From Paenibacillus contaminans (GTDB lineage: Bacteria > Bacillota > Bacilli > Paenibacillales > NBRC-103111), in assembly GCF_003285015.1 (NCBI RefSeq), contig NZ_QMFB01000022.1, positions 62,001 to 126,000 on the forward strand: 64,000 bases of DNA, given 5' to 3'. The notes under the pieces were generated by a model. That model worked only from the letters and a program-made list of their open reading frames with translations. It was not told the origin of the DNA and made no database searches. Both the position numbers and the translations under genes were made by a program. Positions 44,501 through 55,507 of this stretch are shown here, piece by piece; position 1 is the first letter of the stretch; each line of letters opens with the position of its first letter.

Positions 44501-47264
44501 AGTTTGCCTGCGTCCTTTCATCTACGCCGCGATTGTCAAACTCCGTCGGCCAACCGAACTCGGATATCCAGAGCGGTTTCAATTGCCCGTTATTGTATTT
44601 GCGAATCAAGTCCTGCACGCTTTTGATATTGGCTTCGAGCAACTCCGGTGCTCCGGGATATACATAAGGATGAATGGAAATACCATCCAAATACTGCATG
44701 CCCCCGAGCTGAAATACTTTTTCCATCCAGACCAGATCGATCCCCATTACCATGCCTATGACCGGCAAGTCGGGATGGGCGGCCTTGACCGTTTCATACG
44801 TTTTTTTCAGCAGCGGAAAATAATATTCCGGTTTCGAGTCCGCCGGTCCGGTTCCTCTGTCCCCGAAGCCTCCGTCGAATTCATTGTAAACTTCGACGGC
44901 ATCGAGTTGACCGTCGTAATAATCCGCATACGCTTTCACATAATTGGCGAATCCTTCACGGCCTTCGTCCGTGTAAGGCGTGCTGTTGTTATCGTACAAA
45001 GGGTTGTTGAATCCGGTCATGAGCGTGAAATCGAAATGCTTGTCATTCAGCATCGTCATGTATCTGTCAGGCAAAGGCGTGAAGGAGTATACGCCCTTTT
45101 GCTTTTCAATGCCGTTCCACTCGATGCCGTCTCTGACCATTTGGATACCGGCAGCTTTCATCATATTGATGACATCGGCTGTAGATGCCGCCGGGATGCG
45201 GTGCGTATGGGCGGCTATCCCAAACGGAGAAGGTTCATTTCCCGCTTCGGCCAGGGGAGAAAGCACAGCGAATGGCGTTTTTATTAAAATCGGATCGCTG
45301 CCGGCCAACTCCGCCTTGATGTGCAGCGTGAAATAACCGAAATCGGAAAATGGAACCGATAAAAAAGCTTCATTTTGAACCGAAGGCACCACGCCCTCCG
45401 ATACAAAGGCTCCCTCGTAATCATAGACGGCCCATGTTACGGCAGGCCTCGCGGTACTTACCTTAAATTGAATCGGCTCGCCATCCATAAAAATGTTGCC
45501 CGGACGAACCTGAACCAATTTCGTAGCCGGCGTCTCCGCGGTCGCGTACGGTCCGTCATTGCTCCATTTATTCAGAGCATTTCCGGCCTCGACCTTAAAC
45601 GTAACCTTCTGGCCGACCTGCAGCCCCGTCACCGCGTAGGAGGTTACCGATGCGTCGACTGTCGCGAGGACAGTTCCGTTTCGATACAAGGTATAACCGG
45701 TTACACCCGCAGTGTCTTCCGCCGATGACCAGTCCAGCTGCAGCCCCGTTTCGGTAATATTCGAAACATTTAGGGTGCCGCCGTTCGGCCAAACTGGAGA
45801 GCCGGCGTTCACCCTGTCGGCGGAAAGCTCCAGATAAGGACGGTTAACCGCATTTTCCCTGCTGTTGACCGACACGGCATGGCCTTGGGCGGCCTGTTCT
45901 ACGAGCGCAAAGCCGGCCGTTCCGTCAAGCGCCGCTTGCCGTTTTACAAAGGCGGTCACGTCATATTCATGCCAGCCGGCGGTTTTGCCCACATTGACGC
46001 TGCCGATATAATGATCGATGTCGGGCTTGCTGTTCCAGTTTACCGCGTTTTCCTGCCACGAATCGTTCTCCATACCGTACGCCTGCATGCCGATCGTCGA
46101 ATTCTCATTGTCGAAGGCGTATACCTTTAGCTTGGCTGAGCCGATCTCGCCCGAGAACGACTGCAAATCGTATTTCATGTAAGCCTGCCGATTTAAGTTG
46201 ATGTCCGCATCGTACTTTTTGACAGCGAGCGTAACCGAAGAACCGTAATTATTGTTGGCGCCTGACCCGCCGTTGACATAAGTATCCGCGACAGGCGGTA
46301 ATACCGTCCGGTTTGGACCCGGCATCGTCATAGTAACGTATGGCCCGTCGTTGCTCCATTGATTCGAAGCGTTCCCGGCCTCCACCTTGAACGTATATTT
46401 CTTGTCGGCCTGCAGGCCCGTCACCGTGTAGGAAGTCGCCGTTCCGGCCACCGTACCGACAACGCTGCCGTTCTGATAAACGGTATAGCCGGTCACGCCC
46501 GCCGGATCTGTCACCGCAGTCCAATTCAACTGCAGGCTCGTTGCGCTTGCACTCGATATGCGCACATTGCTTCCACCGGACCAGTTGGGGGCGTTTCCAT
46601 TCATTCGTTCAGGGGACAGCTCCAGATAGGGGGGATTCGCCGTGTTTTCCCTGCTGTTGATCGACACGGCATGACCTTTGGCCGCTTGCTCGACAAGCGC
46701 GAAGCTGGCTTTCCGGTCAAGCGCCATTTGGCTTTTGACGAAGGCGGTCACGTCAATTTCATACCAGCCCGCTGTCTTGCCCACGTTGATATTGGCGATA
46801 TAGTGCTCGAAGCCGGGTTTGGTATTCCACGTCGCCGTATTTTCCTTCCATGTGTCGTCCTCCATGCCATACACCTGTACGCCAATCGTCGAATTTTCGG
46901 AATCGACGGCGTACACTTTCAATTTGGCCGAGCCGATCTCCCCGGCAAACGAGCTCAAATCGTACTTCATATACGCCTGCCGGTTCAAGTTGCCGTCGAC
47001 GTCGTAATTTTTGACAAGGAGCTGACTCGAGGATCCGTAATTATTATTCGCAGCGCCCCCCGCATTCACGTAGGTATCTTCGATCGGATTCAATTGCACG
47101 GCAGCCGGACTAAGAGACTGAGTCGCCGCGGAGTCCGCGGCGAAAACCTGCGTGTTATCGTTCCATCGAGGGACAAAGGGCAAAACAAGACTATGGAGCA
47201 GTACTGCCGTCAAGGATAATCCCAAGATGCGAATGCCTGTTTTCGATCGCATGTTTCTGAACAT
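41526..47264 (-). CDS. Giant secreted clan GH-A glycoside hydrolase, 1912 residues
   Basis: Domains in order: signal peptide (1-43, cleavage near VFA-ADS); DNRLRE/CBM96-like module (about 60-220); FN3 (220-313); second CBM96-like (315-485); second FN3 (485-578); beta linker; clan GH-A TIM barrel (about 680-1010) with acid/base E795 in EVYNEFD and nucleophile E902 in WISEFGWP; beta domains; CBM9-like module (about 1330-1520, [17 protein letters not shown] onward); two OmpL47-type Ig repeats; a chitinase-N-like pair ([12 protein letters not shown] type) at the C-terminus. The ATG at 47264 is preferred for its GGGGTGAGAGGA site; an N-terminal extension to 47417 lacks one. Likely an extracellular endoglycanase. 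No SLH or LPXTG anchor is seen. Confidence 0.9.
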   Translation of the reverse strand: MFRNMRSKTGIRILGLSLTAVLLHSLVLPFVPRWNDNTQVFAADSAATQSLSPAAVQLNPIEDTYVNAGGAANNNYGSSSQLLVKNYDVDGNLNRQAYMKYDLSSFAGEIGSAKLKVYAVDSENSTIGVQVYGMEDDTWKENTATWNTKPGFEHYIANINVGKTAGWYEIDVTAFVKSQMALDRKASFALVEQAAKGHAVSINSRENTANPPYLELSPERMNGNAPNWSGGSNVRISSASATSLQLNWTAVTDPAGVTGYTVYQNGSVVGTVAGTATSYTVTGLQADKKYTFKVEAGNASNQWSNDGPYVTMTMPGPNRTVLPPVADTYVNGGSGANNNYGSSVTLAVKKYDADINLNRQAYMKYDLQSFSGEIGSAKLKVYAFDNENSTIGMQAYGMENDSWQENAVNWNSKPDIDHYIGSVNVGKTAGWHEYDVTAFVKRQAALDGTAGFALVEQAAQGHAVSVNSRENAVNRPYLELSADRVNAGSPVWPNGGTLNVSNITETGLQLDWSSAEDTAGVTGYTLYRNGTVLATVDASVTSYAVTGLQVGQKVTFKVEAGNALNKWSNDGPYATAETPATKLVQVRPGNIFMDGEPIQFKVSTARPAVTWAVYDYEGAFVSEGVVPSVQNEAFLSVPFSDFGYFTLHIKAELAGSDPILIKTPFAVLSPLAEAGNEPSPFGIAAHTHRIPAASTADVINMMKAAGIQMVRDGIEWNGIEKQKGVYSFTPLPDRYMTMLNDKHFDFTLMTGFNNPLYDNNSTPYTDEGREGFANYVKAYADYYDGQLDAVEVYNEFDGGFGDRGTGPADSKPEYYFPLLKKTYETVKAAHPDLPVIGMVMGIDLVWMEKVFQLGGMQYLDGISIHPYVYPGAPELLEANIKSVQDLIRKYNNGQLKPLWISEFGWPTEFDNRGVDERTQANYLIRGYVVSIASGIEQVMWYDFMNDGVKIDYNEDNFGIIRHPNDKLGAYTPKPAYVSFATMTRALAGARFVSRESTDSDIRSYVFDRDGAEVRTLWSAGSTIPVAIRTANPIQITDMMGNSHTYTPFNGNVFVTLSDEPYFVEGEIAEIVKDSTFALRGEPARVGDSMAFELVTDNTTSAAFDFSLNVEGGTYPITTGSGQKTVQKIGVPNANEPGTRSVTGVLKKGSDTIGLIRSSASALQPYEVKVRPVITDLGTMSKSLLVGIKNESQSNALQVQKVEWRFGTQSGTKELNATISADSSASVDIPLTGFGLGASSVIKVTVYFDGFDPFTYEGTAEFNPIIQGSVIVDGSLDPETSAAPSTIDLSKGTVKMTGYQGAGDLSGSVWLNYDSSHMYLTARIKDDTLSSPFAEADIWKNDSVQFAVSSGLPGESQYWYEYGISQTPEGPQIYRWITPPGVAKGAVTNGNLQISRDENQKYTIYELALPWSELTPIKAEKNGVISFSMLVNDNDGNGRKGYIEWGGGIGDGKQTSKFRAMQWIVTDDTPPTTVVQLEGTKRNDWYVTGVKASLIAADDKSGVAATVYSLDGGTSWQPYSAPLSFDQDGRYSIEYRSTDNAGNEEAANLSRLDIDMTPPVTTASVSPAQPDGLRNKYVQPVTVTLSASDAWSGVAATEFSLDNGSTWQPYANPIIVAQDGEHRLLYRSTDQAGHVELEKTIAFHIDMTVPTAAVAYSTTAPTNQPVIATITPSEPVTITNNGGANSFTFLANGSFTFEFVDEAGNRGTATAVVNNIGSSAGGAPGKPVLSDDNGHDTGLLDGSYQVKMNLWWGNNGTIYKLYENDVLIDTQTLADRSPDAQSTVTSVTYKSNGTYRYVAELTNAFGTTRSDVLTVRVKDAAPGKPVLSDDNWDGDGNFSVSMNMWWGTNGTTYRLYENGVLIDTQTLSDRSPQAQSAMTAIQGRQAGTYEYRCELVNEAGMTSSETRTVKVRR

Positions 47265-47503
47265 TCCTCTCACCCCAAACGTTTTATTTAATGAACTCAA
47301 CTTCTTTCGCAGCAGCATACATCCGCCCTTTGAAGGAGCAACTCGCCGGGACTTTCTCGACGAGTTGCCCTGAATTCCGAACAAGGCCCTTCGAAAACTT
47401 TTCGCAAGAGCTTTCATGCTCTTTCGGCTTGCACCGAATGATTAACATGCAGACGGGAGGCGACTTGCCGATCAGCCCGCCCGAAGGTGCAAATTATCGA
47501 CCG
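47265..47503 (-). promoter_or_regulatory. Structured spacer between the two giant genes
   Basis: A 240-base leader with two stable hairpins: GCAACTCG (47338-47345) with CGAGTTGC (47361-47368), and GAGC/GCTC-type stem around 47404-47425 with AAGAGC arms. No GEMM c-di-GMP core was seen. It may control the downstream giant gene or mark its own transcript end. Confidence 0.4.
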
Positions 47504-50500
47504 TCACTTTACTTTCACAATCTTCGTTTCACTCGATGTGATTCCCGCTTCGTTAACAAGCTCGCACCGGTACACATACGTGCCCGCCTGTCTGCCTTGG
47601 ATCGCCGTCACGGCGGATTGCGCTTGCGGCGTACGGTCGGACAACGTTTGCGTATCGATGAGAACGCCGTTCTCGTACAAACGGTACGTCGTCCCGTTCG
47701 TTCCCCACCACATATTCATGCTGACGCTGAAATTTCCGTCCCCGTCCCAGTTATCGTCCGACAGTACGGGCTTGCCCGGCGCCGCATCCTTCACGCGTAC
47801 GGTCAGTACGTCGCTTCGCGTCGTCCCGAACGCGTTCGTAAGCTCCGCAACATAACGGTACGTGCCGTTCGTTTTATGCGTAATGGACGTTACGGCCGAT
47901 TGGGCGTTCGGCGAACGGTCGGCAAGCAGCTGCGTGTCGATCAGGACGTCGTTCTCGTAGAGCTTGTAGATCGCACCGTTATTCCCCCACCACAGGTTCA
48001 TCTTCACCTGGTAGCTGCCATCCATGAGCCCCGTATCGTGGCCGTTATCGTCCGATAGCGCAGGCTTGCCCGGCGCCCCGCCCGCGCTTGAAACGATATT
48101 GTTCACGACAGCCGTCGCCGAACCCGAATTGCCCGCTTCATCGGCGAATTCGAAAGTAAAGCTTCCGTTCGCGAGGAACATAAAGGCATTCGCTCCCCCG
48201 TTGTTCGTAATCGTCACCGGCTCGCTAGGCGTAATCGTCGCGACGACGGCTTGATTCGTTTGCGCGGTTATGCTGTAAGAAATCGAGGCAGTCGGCGCCG
48301 TCCGGTCTATGCGGAACGCGGTCGTCTGCACCGTTTCCATATTGCCTGCCTGATCGGTCGAGCGATATGCGATACTGTAGCTCCCGTCCTGCTCGAACGT
48401 CAGAGGCGCCTCGTAAGGCAGCCAAGTCGTCCCGCCGTCCAAGCTGTACGAAGTGGATGCGACGCCGGATTCGTCATCCGTCGCGCTCAAGCTTGCCTGA
48501 ACGCCCGTCACGTACCATCCGTTCCGCTGCGTTCCTTCCAGTGCCGCGACAGTCGCCGGCGGCGTAATGTCGGCTCTGCCCCCGGCGTCCATCAATACGA
48601 TGGCCCGGTATTGCGTCGGATCCTTGGCGCTGCCGATTCCGCTCCCCCACTCGATATAGCCGTCGCGGCTTCCGGCATCGTTCTCGTTGACGAGCATCGA
48701 GAAGCTGATGACGTTTCCTGCTGCCGGCTTCATCGGCTCGAGCTCTCTCCAGGGCATTTTTAACCGGTACTTCGTTACCTTCCGTTCTTCGTCCCGGATT
48801 ACATCGAGATCGATGTCGCCGTTGTCGTGAATGCCGAGCGGAATGCCCTGCGGCGCGTTGTAAAAGTAAATCTGCGGCCCCTGCGCCGTAAGCGAAACGC
48901 CGATTTCATAATTGTAGGTAACGGTCCCGGGAATCCCTCCAGCCATACCGAATTGGATGCTGTCATTCTTGTAAATCTCCTGGCCGACAAAAGGATATTG
49001 GAAGGCGTCGTCTACGATATCCGCATCCAAATAAAAGTTCGTCTCGTCCCAGGACAGCTCGAAGCTTCCGCTTATATCATCCGGCCCCATGTAGGCGTCC
49101 GCCTTGATCCGGTTCGTCCCGGAGCTGAGATCGATGGCAACCGGATCGGCGGTGCCCCCTCTATAAACCACACGGTTAAAGTCGATGGAGCTGACGACAT
49201 GAACGGGATCGTAACCTTCCAATACGACGGTGATATCCAGCGGGTAGGACTTTCCTTCCGCAAAGCCCGGCAGCGGGATGGACTCCGTTAAAACGGTGGA
49301 AGGAGCAATCGTTCTCGACGCGGCCGTGCCGCTTAATTCGCCGACGGACCAATCGATTCCGCTCAATACAATTGGCGTTTCGACCGCATGATTCTCGACG
49401 ATCACTTGTACCGAAGGCGCTTCGCCGGGTACGGACGAAAGGAATGGCTTCACGTTGACCGCAAAAGGTTTTTGGAACGGAATGTCCGCATACACCATGC
49501 CGATCGGATGTCCGGCTGCGGAAACGAGCTTTCCGCGCACCGATACGACGCCCTCCCGATCCAAACCGGGAACGCGGATCGCAAGCGTCTGTCCCGTTCC
49601 CGCCGCCGCCTCGAACGGATAGATCTCTCCGTTTAATTCGAGCGTACCGGACAAGGAACTGTCCGCCGCATTAGCGACAGTCAGCTTCAGCTTGCCGTCC
49701 TCATTGACAAGCGACGCCTCGCCGGTCAACACGAAGGTTAAATCCTCATCGATCCCTTCAATCGGGCCGTGAATGTAAACCGCTTCGCCGTTCAAGGTCA
49801 TATACACCTTGCCTTGTATGGGGGTGTAAACGGTCTCGTTGCCCATCAAATCGACGATGCGGATCGGGGCTTGCGCGCGAATGACGACAGGCGTGGGCTC
49901 TACCGCCCAGGCGACGCGAACCTCCTCGCTGCCTTTCTTAAACAAATAGTGATAATAAGAACCTGTCGCAGAAAGGTCGGCGTCGAAATCGGCTTCCGAC
50001 AATTGCCGGATCATCACGGCATAAGCCGTGAAGGCGGGCTTCGGCGTATAAGCGCCGAGCCGGTCGGCTTTATTGCGAATAAGGCCGAAGTTATCCTCGT
50101 TATGCGCAGGGTTCGTTCCATCGTTCATGAAGTCGTACCAGTAAATTTTCTCGACGCCGTTCGCCAGAGAAAGGACGTAGCTGCGAACCAAATTGTCAGC
50201 CGACTTCTTCTCGCTTACGCCCGAAAGCGTATTATGCGTCGGCCAGCCGATTTCCGTAAGCCAGATCGGCTTCGTTTGTCCGCCATTGTACTTTTTGACA
50301 AGATCGTTTACGTCCTTGAACGATTTCACAATCATTTCGGGATCCTTCGGGTACACATACGGATGAATGGCGATCGTATCCATATAGTTCACGCCGCCCA
50401 GCTTCATGACGGATTCCAGCCAGGATAAAGGAACGCCCGCCGTCGACATGCCGGAAACGATCGTATCCGGATGCGAGGCTTTAACGGTTTCGTACGTTTT

Positions 50501-53023
50501 TTTCAAAAGCGGGTAATAGTATTCCGGCTTCGAATCCGCCGGTCCCGTACCGCGGTCGCCGAAGCCGATATTGAATTCGTTATACACTTCCACTTGCTTC
50601 AAAAACCGGGTGTATTCTGGCGAGGCCGGATCCGCTCCGTTATAAGCGTCCAGAACGGCCTTCGCATGATTGGCAAAGCCTTCTCTGCCTTCATCCGTAT
50701 AGGGCGTGCTGTTCGCATCGTAGAACGGATTGGTATAGGCTAGCACCCAGAGCTGATCGAGCGCTTTTTCGCGAAAATCGTTGAAATACTCCGCCGCTAC
50801 GGGAGATGCCGGAACCGTATAAACGCCCTTTTGTTTCTCCACGGAGTTCCATTCGGACGCTTCTCTCACATTTTTGATCCCGGCTTTGGCGATGAGGTCC
50901 GTCAAGTCCGGAATCCACCCTTTGGGAGCCCAAGTCAGATGCGTATTGACGCCGAACGGAGAATCGGCGATTTGACTGACGTCATACGGCGTCAAGACGG
51001 TGAAGGTCGTTTCCAGCGTGATCGGGTCGCGGTTCGCCGCTTCGGCCGCAGCCTCCAGCGTAAAATAGCCGCGCAGCGATGCCGGAAACGCGATCAGCGC
51101 TTCTCCGTTAAGGGGGGCTGCGACGCCGGAAGCCACCTGCGAGCCCCACACATCCTTGATCGTCCAGGAGACGGAGGTTCTGCCCGTCAGGAGCTTCATG
51201 CTCAACTCCTCGCTGCTTAAGTAAACGTTGCCGAGCTGGGACGGAGCGAACTTCGTCTCCCGGGTGCCCGCAGTGGCGAACGGACCGTCAGTACTCCATT
51301 TGCCGGCTTTTCCGGCCTCCAGCTTAATCGTATACGGCTTGCCTACGGCCAGCCCGGTTACCGTATAAGCGGTTGTGCTGCCGCTCACCGTACCCGCAAG
51401 TACGCCATTCGCGTACACGTTATACGTTTCCGCCCCGGCTGCGGGCGTCCAGTTAACGCCGATTTCGTCTTCTCCTTCATGCATAACCGTAACGCTGGAA
51501 GAGCTGCCCCATGCAGGAGCATCCGGATTCGTTCTGGATTTGGAAATTTGCAGATACGGCTTGTTGGCGGCATTTTCTTTGCTGTTTATGATCACGTTAA
51601 TGCCGTTCTGTACGTTCTGGCTGATCAGGAAGCTTGCAGCTTTACCGGCTGCAGCCTGCCCCTTGACATAGGCGGTTGCGTCGAGCGCAAACCATTTTGG
51701 CGTCCGGTCCGCCGTAAACGATTGCAAAAAGTCGCGGGCCTCCGGTTTCGTATTCCAGGTTGCAGCGGCTTCGGTCCATTGTTCGGGCGACGCGCTGAAC
51801 AGCTCATTCGTCACCGTCGTCCCGCCTCCGTCATTCGTTACCGCATAGACGTACAATACAGCCGAGCCGATATCCTCAATCGCGGAGCCAAGATCGAATT
51901 TAAGCAAGCTCTCCCGCGTCAAATCCACAGCGTTTTTCTTGACCAGCAGCGACGCGTCGCTGCCGTAATTCATATCCGCTTTGGTGCCGGCATTGACGTA
52001 GGTATCATCCGTCGGGAACAGCTTTTGCTCCGTAACGGGAACAGTTACCTGGATGCCCGGACCGTCGGTCGACCAACGGAAAGCGGGATCTGCGGCTTCG
52101 ACCCGAAAATCGTAGGTTTCGCCGGGAATTAGAGAAGCCGCTTCATAACTGTTGACCGTCCCCGGGACGCTGCCAAGCTGTACGCCATTCGCATAGATCC
52201 GGTACGAGAATATGCCCGAAACATCTTGGGCAGGGGACCAATCCAGCCTCACGGAAGTCGGGCCTGATAGAACGCCCGATAGCTGCGCCCCCTCCGGCCA
52301 AACCGGCGGCTCCGTGTCCGCCGCGCCTGCAGGTGTATACGTGATGGTCAAGTAAGGCTTGTTGCTTGCTTCCATGCTGTGGAAACTAACGAAGCAATTG
52401 GCCAAGCTTGAGTCAACCAGCGCAATGCTCGCCGTCTGATCCGCCAATTGTCCGGAGGCGACGTATGCCGTTACGTCCGCGGCATACCAGTCAGCCGGCT
52501 TGTTGTTCAGCATCGTGATCGGACCTGCAACCGCGTTTCCTTTGACGGGACTTGCATTCCATGTGATCTCCGTTCCCGTCCATGCATCGTCCGCTACCCC
52601 GTAAACCGCAAGGTTTACCGGCTTGCCTCCCGGCTGCGCGCCGTCGGTTACGGCACCATACAGATTAAGGCTTGCTCCGGTAATGACTCCCGGAACACCG
52701 CTTAGGTCGAATTTGATAAACGCTTCCCGCTTATCGACCGCATTCGTACCGGAATAGTTTTTAACCTGAAGCGCGGCCGGCGTCGTGGCTCCAAACTTCG
52801 TGTTGGCATTGGAGCCTCCTCTGACGAACGCATCGTCGGACGCATATACGCGGACTGTTACCGGCGTCTGCGTTTCGGCGGACGGCCCGGCGAGCTCTCC
52901 GGCGGACGCTGCGACGGCGCGATGCGAAACGCCTCCGAATAGGCTTGTGAAAGCCATGACCAAACAAAGCAGACCTGCGATTCTCCTTCCGGCATACCGA
53001 TGAAAAATTGCATGTAGACTCAA
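47504..53023 (-). CDS. Giant secreted clan GH-A glycoside hydrolase, 1839 residues (paralogue)
   Basis: A paralogue of the next gene downstream with the same plan: signal peptide (1-39); CBM96-like modules (about 50-235 and 330-500) separated by FN3; another FN3; clan GH-A barrel (about 690-1040) with acid/base E816 in EVYNEFN and nucleophile E924 in WLTEIGWP; beta domains; CBM9-like; one OmpL47-type Ig and the C-terminal Ig/chitinase-N-like pair. It has one OmpL47 repeat fewer than its partner. A TTG start at 53023 is preceded by AAGGAGGATCCAAG. A perfect cre-type palindrome lies 41-54 bp upstream. It probably attacks the same polysaccharide class as the paralogue, outside the cell. Confidence 0.9.
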   Translation of the reverse strand: MSLHAIFHRYAGRRIAGLLCLVMAFTSLFGGVSHRAVAASAGELAGPSAETQTPVTVRVYASDDAFVRGGSNANTKFGATTPAALQVKNYSGTNAVDKREAFIKFDLSGVPGVITGASLNLYGAVTDGAQPGGKPVNLAVYGVADDAWTGTEITWNASPVKGNAVAGPITMLNNKPADWYAADVTAYVASGQLADQTASIALVDSSLANCFVSFHSMEASNKPYLTITYTPAGAADTEPPVWPEGAQLSGVLSGPTSVRLDWSPAQDVSGIFSYRIYANGVQLGSVPGTVNSYEAASLIPGETYDFRVEAADPAFRWSTDGPGIQVTVPVTEQKLFPTDDTYVNAGTKADMNYGSDASLLVKKNAVDLTRESLLKFDLGSAIEDIGSAVLYVYAVTNDGGGTTVTNELFSASPEQWTEAAATWNTKPEARDFLQSFTADRTPKWFALDATAYVKGQAAAGKAASFLISQNVQNGINVIINSKENAANKPYLQISKSRTNPDAPAWGSSSSVTVMHEGEDEIGVNWTPAAGAETYNVYANGVLAGTVSGSTTAYTVTGLAVGKPYTIKLEAGKAGKWSTDGPFATAGTRETKFAPSQLGNVYLSSEELSMKLLTGRTSVSWTIKDVWGSQVASGVAAPLNGEALIAFPASLRGYFTLEAAAEAANRDPITLETTFTVLTPYDVSQIADSPFGVNTHLTWAPKGWIPDLTDLIAKAGIKNVREASEWNSVEKQKGVYTVPASPVAAEYFNDFREKALDQLWVLAYTNPFYDANSTPYTDEGREGFANHAKAVLDAYNGADPASPEYTRFLKQVEVYNEFNIGFGDRGTGPADSKPEYYYPLLKKTYETVKASHPDTIVSGMSTAGVPLSWLESVMKLGGVNYMDTIAIHPYVYPKDPEMIVKSFKDVNDLVKKYNGGQTKPIWLTEIGWPTHNTLSGVSEKKSADNLVRSYVLSLANGVEKIYWYDFMNDGTNPAHNEDNFGLIRNKADRLGAYTPKPAFTAYAVMIRQLSEADFDADLSATGSYYHYLFKKGSEEVRVAWAVEPTPVVIRAQAPIRIVDLMGNETVYTPIQGKVYMTLNGEAVYIHGPIEGIDEDLTFVLTGEASLVNEDGKLKLTVANAADSSLSGTLELNGEIYPFEAAAGTGQTLAIRVPGLDREGVVSVRGKLVSAAGHPIGMVYADIPFQKPFAVNVKPFLSSVPGEAPSVQVIVENHAVETPIVLSGIDWSVGELSGTAASRTIAPSTVLTESIPLPGFAEGKSYPLDITVVLEGYDPVHVVSSIDFNRVVYRGGTADPVAIDLSSGTNRIKADAYMGPDDISGSFELSWDETNFYLDADIVDDAFQYPFVGQEIYKNDSIQFGMAGGIPGTVTYNYEIGVSLTAQGPQIYFYNAPQGIPLGIHDNGDIDLDVIRDEERKVTKYRLKMPWRELEPMKPAAGNVISFSMLVNENDAGSRDGYIEWGSGIGSAKDPTQYRAIVLMDAGGRADITPPATVAALEGTQRNGWYVTGVQASLSATDDESGVASTSYSLDGGTTWLPYEAPLTFEQDGSYSIAYRSTDQAGNMETVQTTAFRIDRTAPTASISYSITAQTNQAVVATITPSEPVTITNNGGANAFMFLANGSFTFEFADEAGNSGSATAVVNNIVSSAGGAPGKPALSDDNGHDTGLMDGSYQVKMNLWWGNNGAIYKLYENDVLIDTQLLADRSPNAQSAVTSITHKTNGTYRYVAELTNAFGTTRSDVLTVRVKDAAPGKPVLSDDNWDGDGNFSVSMNMWWGTNGTTYRLYENGVLIDTQTLSDRTPQAQSAVTAIQGRQAGTYVYRCELVNEAGITSSETKIVKVK

Positions 53024-53063
53024 CTTGGATCCTCCTTTTTACATGTATTGGTCAACGATTTGT

Positions 53064-53077
53064 TGTAAGCGTTTACA
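53064..53077. promoter_or_regulatory. cre-type site before the giant gene pair
   Basis: TGTAAGCGTTTACA, which reads TGTAAACGCTTACA on the minus strand and matches the catabolite-responsive-element consensus in full. It lies between the TTG start at 53023 and the upstream repeat, where CcpA or a LacI-type repressor could block expression. Confidence 0.75.
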
Positions 53078-53261
53078 TATGGGGTCGAAGCTGCTCTATG
53101 GAAGAAAATCAGCTTCCAACAAATACGTAACACACTCTCGGTGGTCGGGCGTATTTCATCGCTGCATGCAAACACGGAAGTCGCAATGGTTATGCAACGA
53201 ACGGTGCACTTCGTGTAGGAAACCTCATTGTTTTCAGGCTGCCCTCACTATTCCAAAGGTA

Positions 53262-53420
53262 AAATGCTCGTTCCCGCCCTCTAGTTAGACAAACGCAACT
53301 ATTCATTTCGTTTGGCTCACTACTAGTTGCGTTTGCCTCATTACCTCAAGAAAACAAGGATTTTCTATTTGAAATAGTGAAGTTTGCCTCATGAATAGTA
53401 ATCTTTTCCTCATTATGGGA
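53262..53420. repeat. 72-bp repeat family 2, reversed copy
   Basis: The segment starting GGTAAAATGCTCGTTC (53260) matches the reverse complement of the 41.0-41.07 kb end of array 1. The following AGTTGCGTTTGCCTCATTA and GCCTCATGAATAGT match the reversed 72-bp unit. It contains AACGCAACTA/TAGTTGCGTT arms. The remaining bases between 53078 and 53509 show no gene. Confidence 0.7.
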
Positions 53421-53509
53421 ATCACTATCCCTTGCACGATCAAATTACTAGTCCGCTCACACCGACAAGCTTTCCCAAGTCTCCAGCCTGACGGCGGCTC
53501 TAAGCACCG

Positions 53510-55243
53510 TCAATCGTGAAGCAGAACGGCGCGATTGGCCGGTTTTCTCACAAGCGTCAGCTGGAGCGGCTCCTCCGGCGTCGTCAGCTTCGCTTGCACC
53601 GCATGCTCCTGCAGGCCGAGCGAAGCTTCCGGCAGCTTCGCGCCTTGCTCCGAAAGCGATAAAGCGAAGACAAACAAGGCTTCCTCCAAAGCGTGAAAGT
53701 CTATTTCCTTCGCTTCCCCTTCGTACAGCACGAAGTCGAGCCAAGCGTCCGAACCGTCCGAAGCCGTCTCCCAGCGGAACGGACCGAAGCCGTCCATCGC
53801 TCCGTACAAGCCTTGCACCGACAACGTCTTCCGCCCGAGCACCGCTTGGAACGAATCCTCGTCCAGCCGCTTCCACTCCGGCGCAGAGCCTGAGCAGCCG
53901 ATCTCGATCCGGATCCGTAAATCGGAGGCTTTCATGCGGCCATGGATCGGATCCAAATTGACGTGCGTATCTCCTCCGTCCAGGGCGAACTGGATTCCGT
54001 ACAGTACGGCTGCTTTCTTCTGCCCGCCTTTAAAAACCGCCGAGCAGAAATCGTAGCCGTCATGCAGTACCCGCAGACGCACATAACCTCGCTCGCCTTC
54101 ACCCGTGCGGACATAAGCCAGCAAATTCCGGCACTGGTTCCACATGACATTGTGGTTGAACGATCCGATCGAATAATCCGCTGTCATGTAAGTATAGGAC
54201 GTCCGTGTCCGAAATTCGGGATACGGAGGAAGCTCCTGCTGCAGCTCCCGTTCGCCGATGCTTGTAAACAGCCCGAACAGCCGGGACGGGCAGGCTACAC
54301 CTTGGCCGTACCATTCGGGATCGTATGTAAACTCTTCCTCGCTTACGATCGGCACTTCGCCTCCGCAAGCCATATGCAGGAAGGACAGATGCTCAGGTGC
54401 AAGAAACGTATGATACGATCTGGCGTGCGGGCCGGACCACTGCTTAAGCGAAGGATGGAAGTGCTCGGCAATCATTTGCCAGGTCGTATCCAGCAGCTCG
54501 TTCGTTAAGCGCTTCACCTCCTCCGACCTCGTATAAGTCGCGAGCGCTGACAGTTCCTGAATGGCGACTGTGCTGTAGACCGGGCTGTTATATTCCAGAA
54601 ACGCTCCCGTTTGCATCGAATAGTCGTACAGCCGCTTCAATCTCGCCAAGCCGTACTCCGCATAGGCCCGCTCCTCCAGCACCTCCCCGGCAATGATCGT
54701 CACGAATGCGCCCATGATCGCGATATTCGTGTAATCCGGGCCGACATTCCGCCTGATGATCGCCTCGCAGCTGTTGCGAACGGCTTGCCGGGTCGACTGC
54801 GCCAGCTCATCCGAAAGCCCATCCCCATGCCTGATCAAGATCAGCAGCAAGCGCTTACCGATAAAATCGGCCCAATTCCAGTCCGGCGGCGACATCTTCT
54901 CGAGCGGCTCCTCCCAGAACCACGACCAGATGCCGAAGGTCGGGGAGGCTGGATCCCCGTCCTGGAGCGAAACCATATTCCGCAGAATGGCAAGCGCCCG
55001 CTCCCGATACCGCTCTTCGCCGCTGTCCAGAACGGCCAGCGCGTAGTCAAGCGATTCTTTGGTGGAGTGAACGAAGTCAGCTTCCTTAATCGTCGTATGG
55101 TATCCCGGACTCGAAAACGGCCTGCGGAACATGCCGATTTCCTCATTGTAGTTCCGATGCTTCTCTGCGAGCGCTTCCTTGAAATGGGAAAACCACTTGG
55201 CTTCCGCTTCTAATACGCTTTTGTATGTCATGCTGGATGTCAT
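53510..55243 (-). CDS. Putative toroid-fold polysaccharide-active enzyme
   Basis: A protein of 577 residues that I cannot place in a named family. The N-terminal two thirds are helical with regularly spaced Trp/Tyr/His motifs (IWSWFWEEP, YTNIAIMGAFVTIIAGEVL, YNSPVYSTVAIQELSAL, GPHARSYHTFL), suggesting an (alpha/alpha) toroid like those of heparinase, alginate lyase or GH88-type enzymes. The C-terminal third is beta-rich. There is no signal peptide, so it is cytoplasmic and should act on imported oligosaccharides. The start at 55243 lies five bases after GAGGTG; the ATG at 55246 is the alternative. It lies between the binding-protein gene and the giant enzymes. Confidence 0.85.
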   Translation of the reverse strand: MTSSMTYKSVLEAEAKWFSHFKEALAEKHRNYNEEIGMFRRPFSSPGYHTTIKEADFVHSTKESLDYALAVLDSGEERYRERALAILRNMVSLQDGDPASPTFGIWSWFWEEPLEKMSPPDWNWADFIGKRLLLILIRHGDGLSDELAQSTRQAVRNSCEAIIRRNVGPDYTNIAIMGAFVTIIAGEVLEERAYAEYGLARLKRLYDYSMQTGAFLEYNSPVYSTVAIQELSALATYTRSEEVKRLTNELLDTTWQMIAEHFHPSLKQWSGPHARSYHTFLAPEHLSFLHMACGGEVPIVSEEEFTYDPEWYGQGVACPSRLFGLFTSIGERELQQELPPYPEFRTRTSYTYMTADYSIGSFNHNVMWNQCRNLLAYVRTGEGERGYVRLRVLHDGYDFCSAVFKGGQKKAAVLYGIQFALDGGDTHVNLDPIHGRMKASDLRIRIEIGCSGSAPEWKRLDEDSFQAVLGRKTLSVQGLYGAMDGFGPFRWETASDGSDAWLDFVLYEGEAKEIDFHALEEALFVFALSLSEQGAKLPEASLGLQEHAVQAKLTTPEEPLQLTLVRKPANRAVLLHD

Positions 55244-55320
55244 CATCGCACCTCGTTTGTCGAAACCGCCGGAGGGGCTTCCTCCGGGCCCGGTCAGGCA
55301 CCGGAACAAGCCCCTCCCCA

Positions 55321-55482
55321 GGGCGTGTCTGAATACTCACTCAGGGTCATCTTTCACCGCCTTTTCGCCCTATGCTGCGTTCCGTTTGCTTGACGTACCC
55401 CCCGGTACGCCTTCACAAACGCGCCTTGCCTAGAACGAAAATTCGGCAAAATCTGTTCCCTTCGGAGTATTCAGACAAGCCC
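55321..55482. repeat. 162-bp imperfect palindrome, MITE-like
   Basis: Terminal arms GGGCGTGTCTGAATACTC (55321-55338) and GAGTATTCAGACAAGCCC (55465-55482) pair with one mismatch. Internal arms such as CGTACC/GGTACG extend the fold. No coding capacity. It sits inside the transporter operon. Confidence 0.75.
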
Positions 55483-55507
55483 TAAACGGTTCTGAATGTA
55501 TACTCGG

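Noticed and set aside
44136-45287. Plus-strand frame of 383 codons inside the giant enzyme gene
   Set aside because: Antisense of a conserved GH-A catalytic domain with both catalytic Glu residues in place.
47265-47503. GEMM c-di-GMP riboswitch before the second giant gene
   Set aside because: The tetraloop-receptor core and conserved AGGGCAAACC-type segment are absent.
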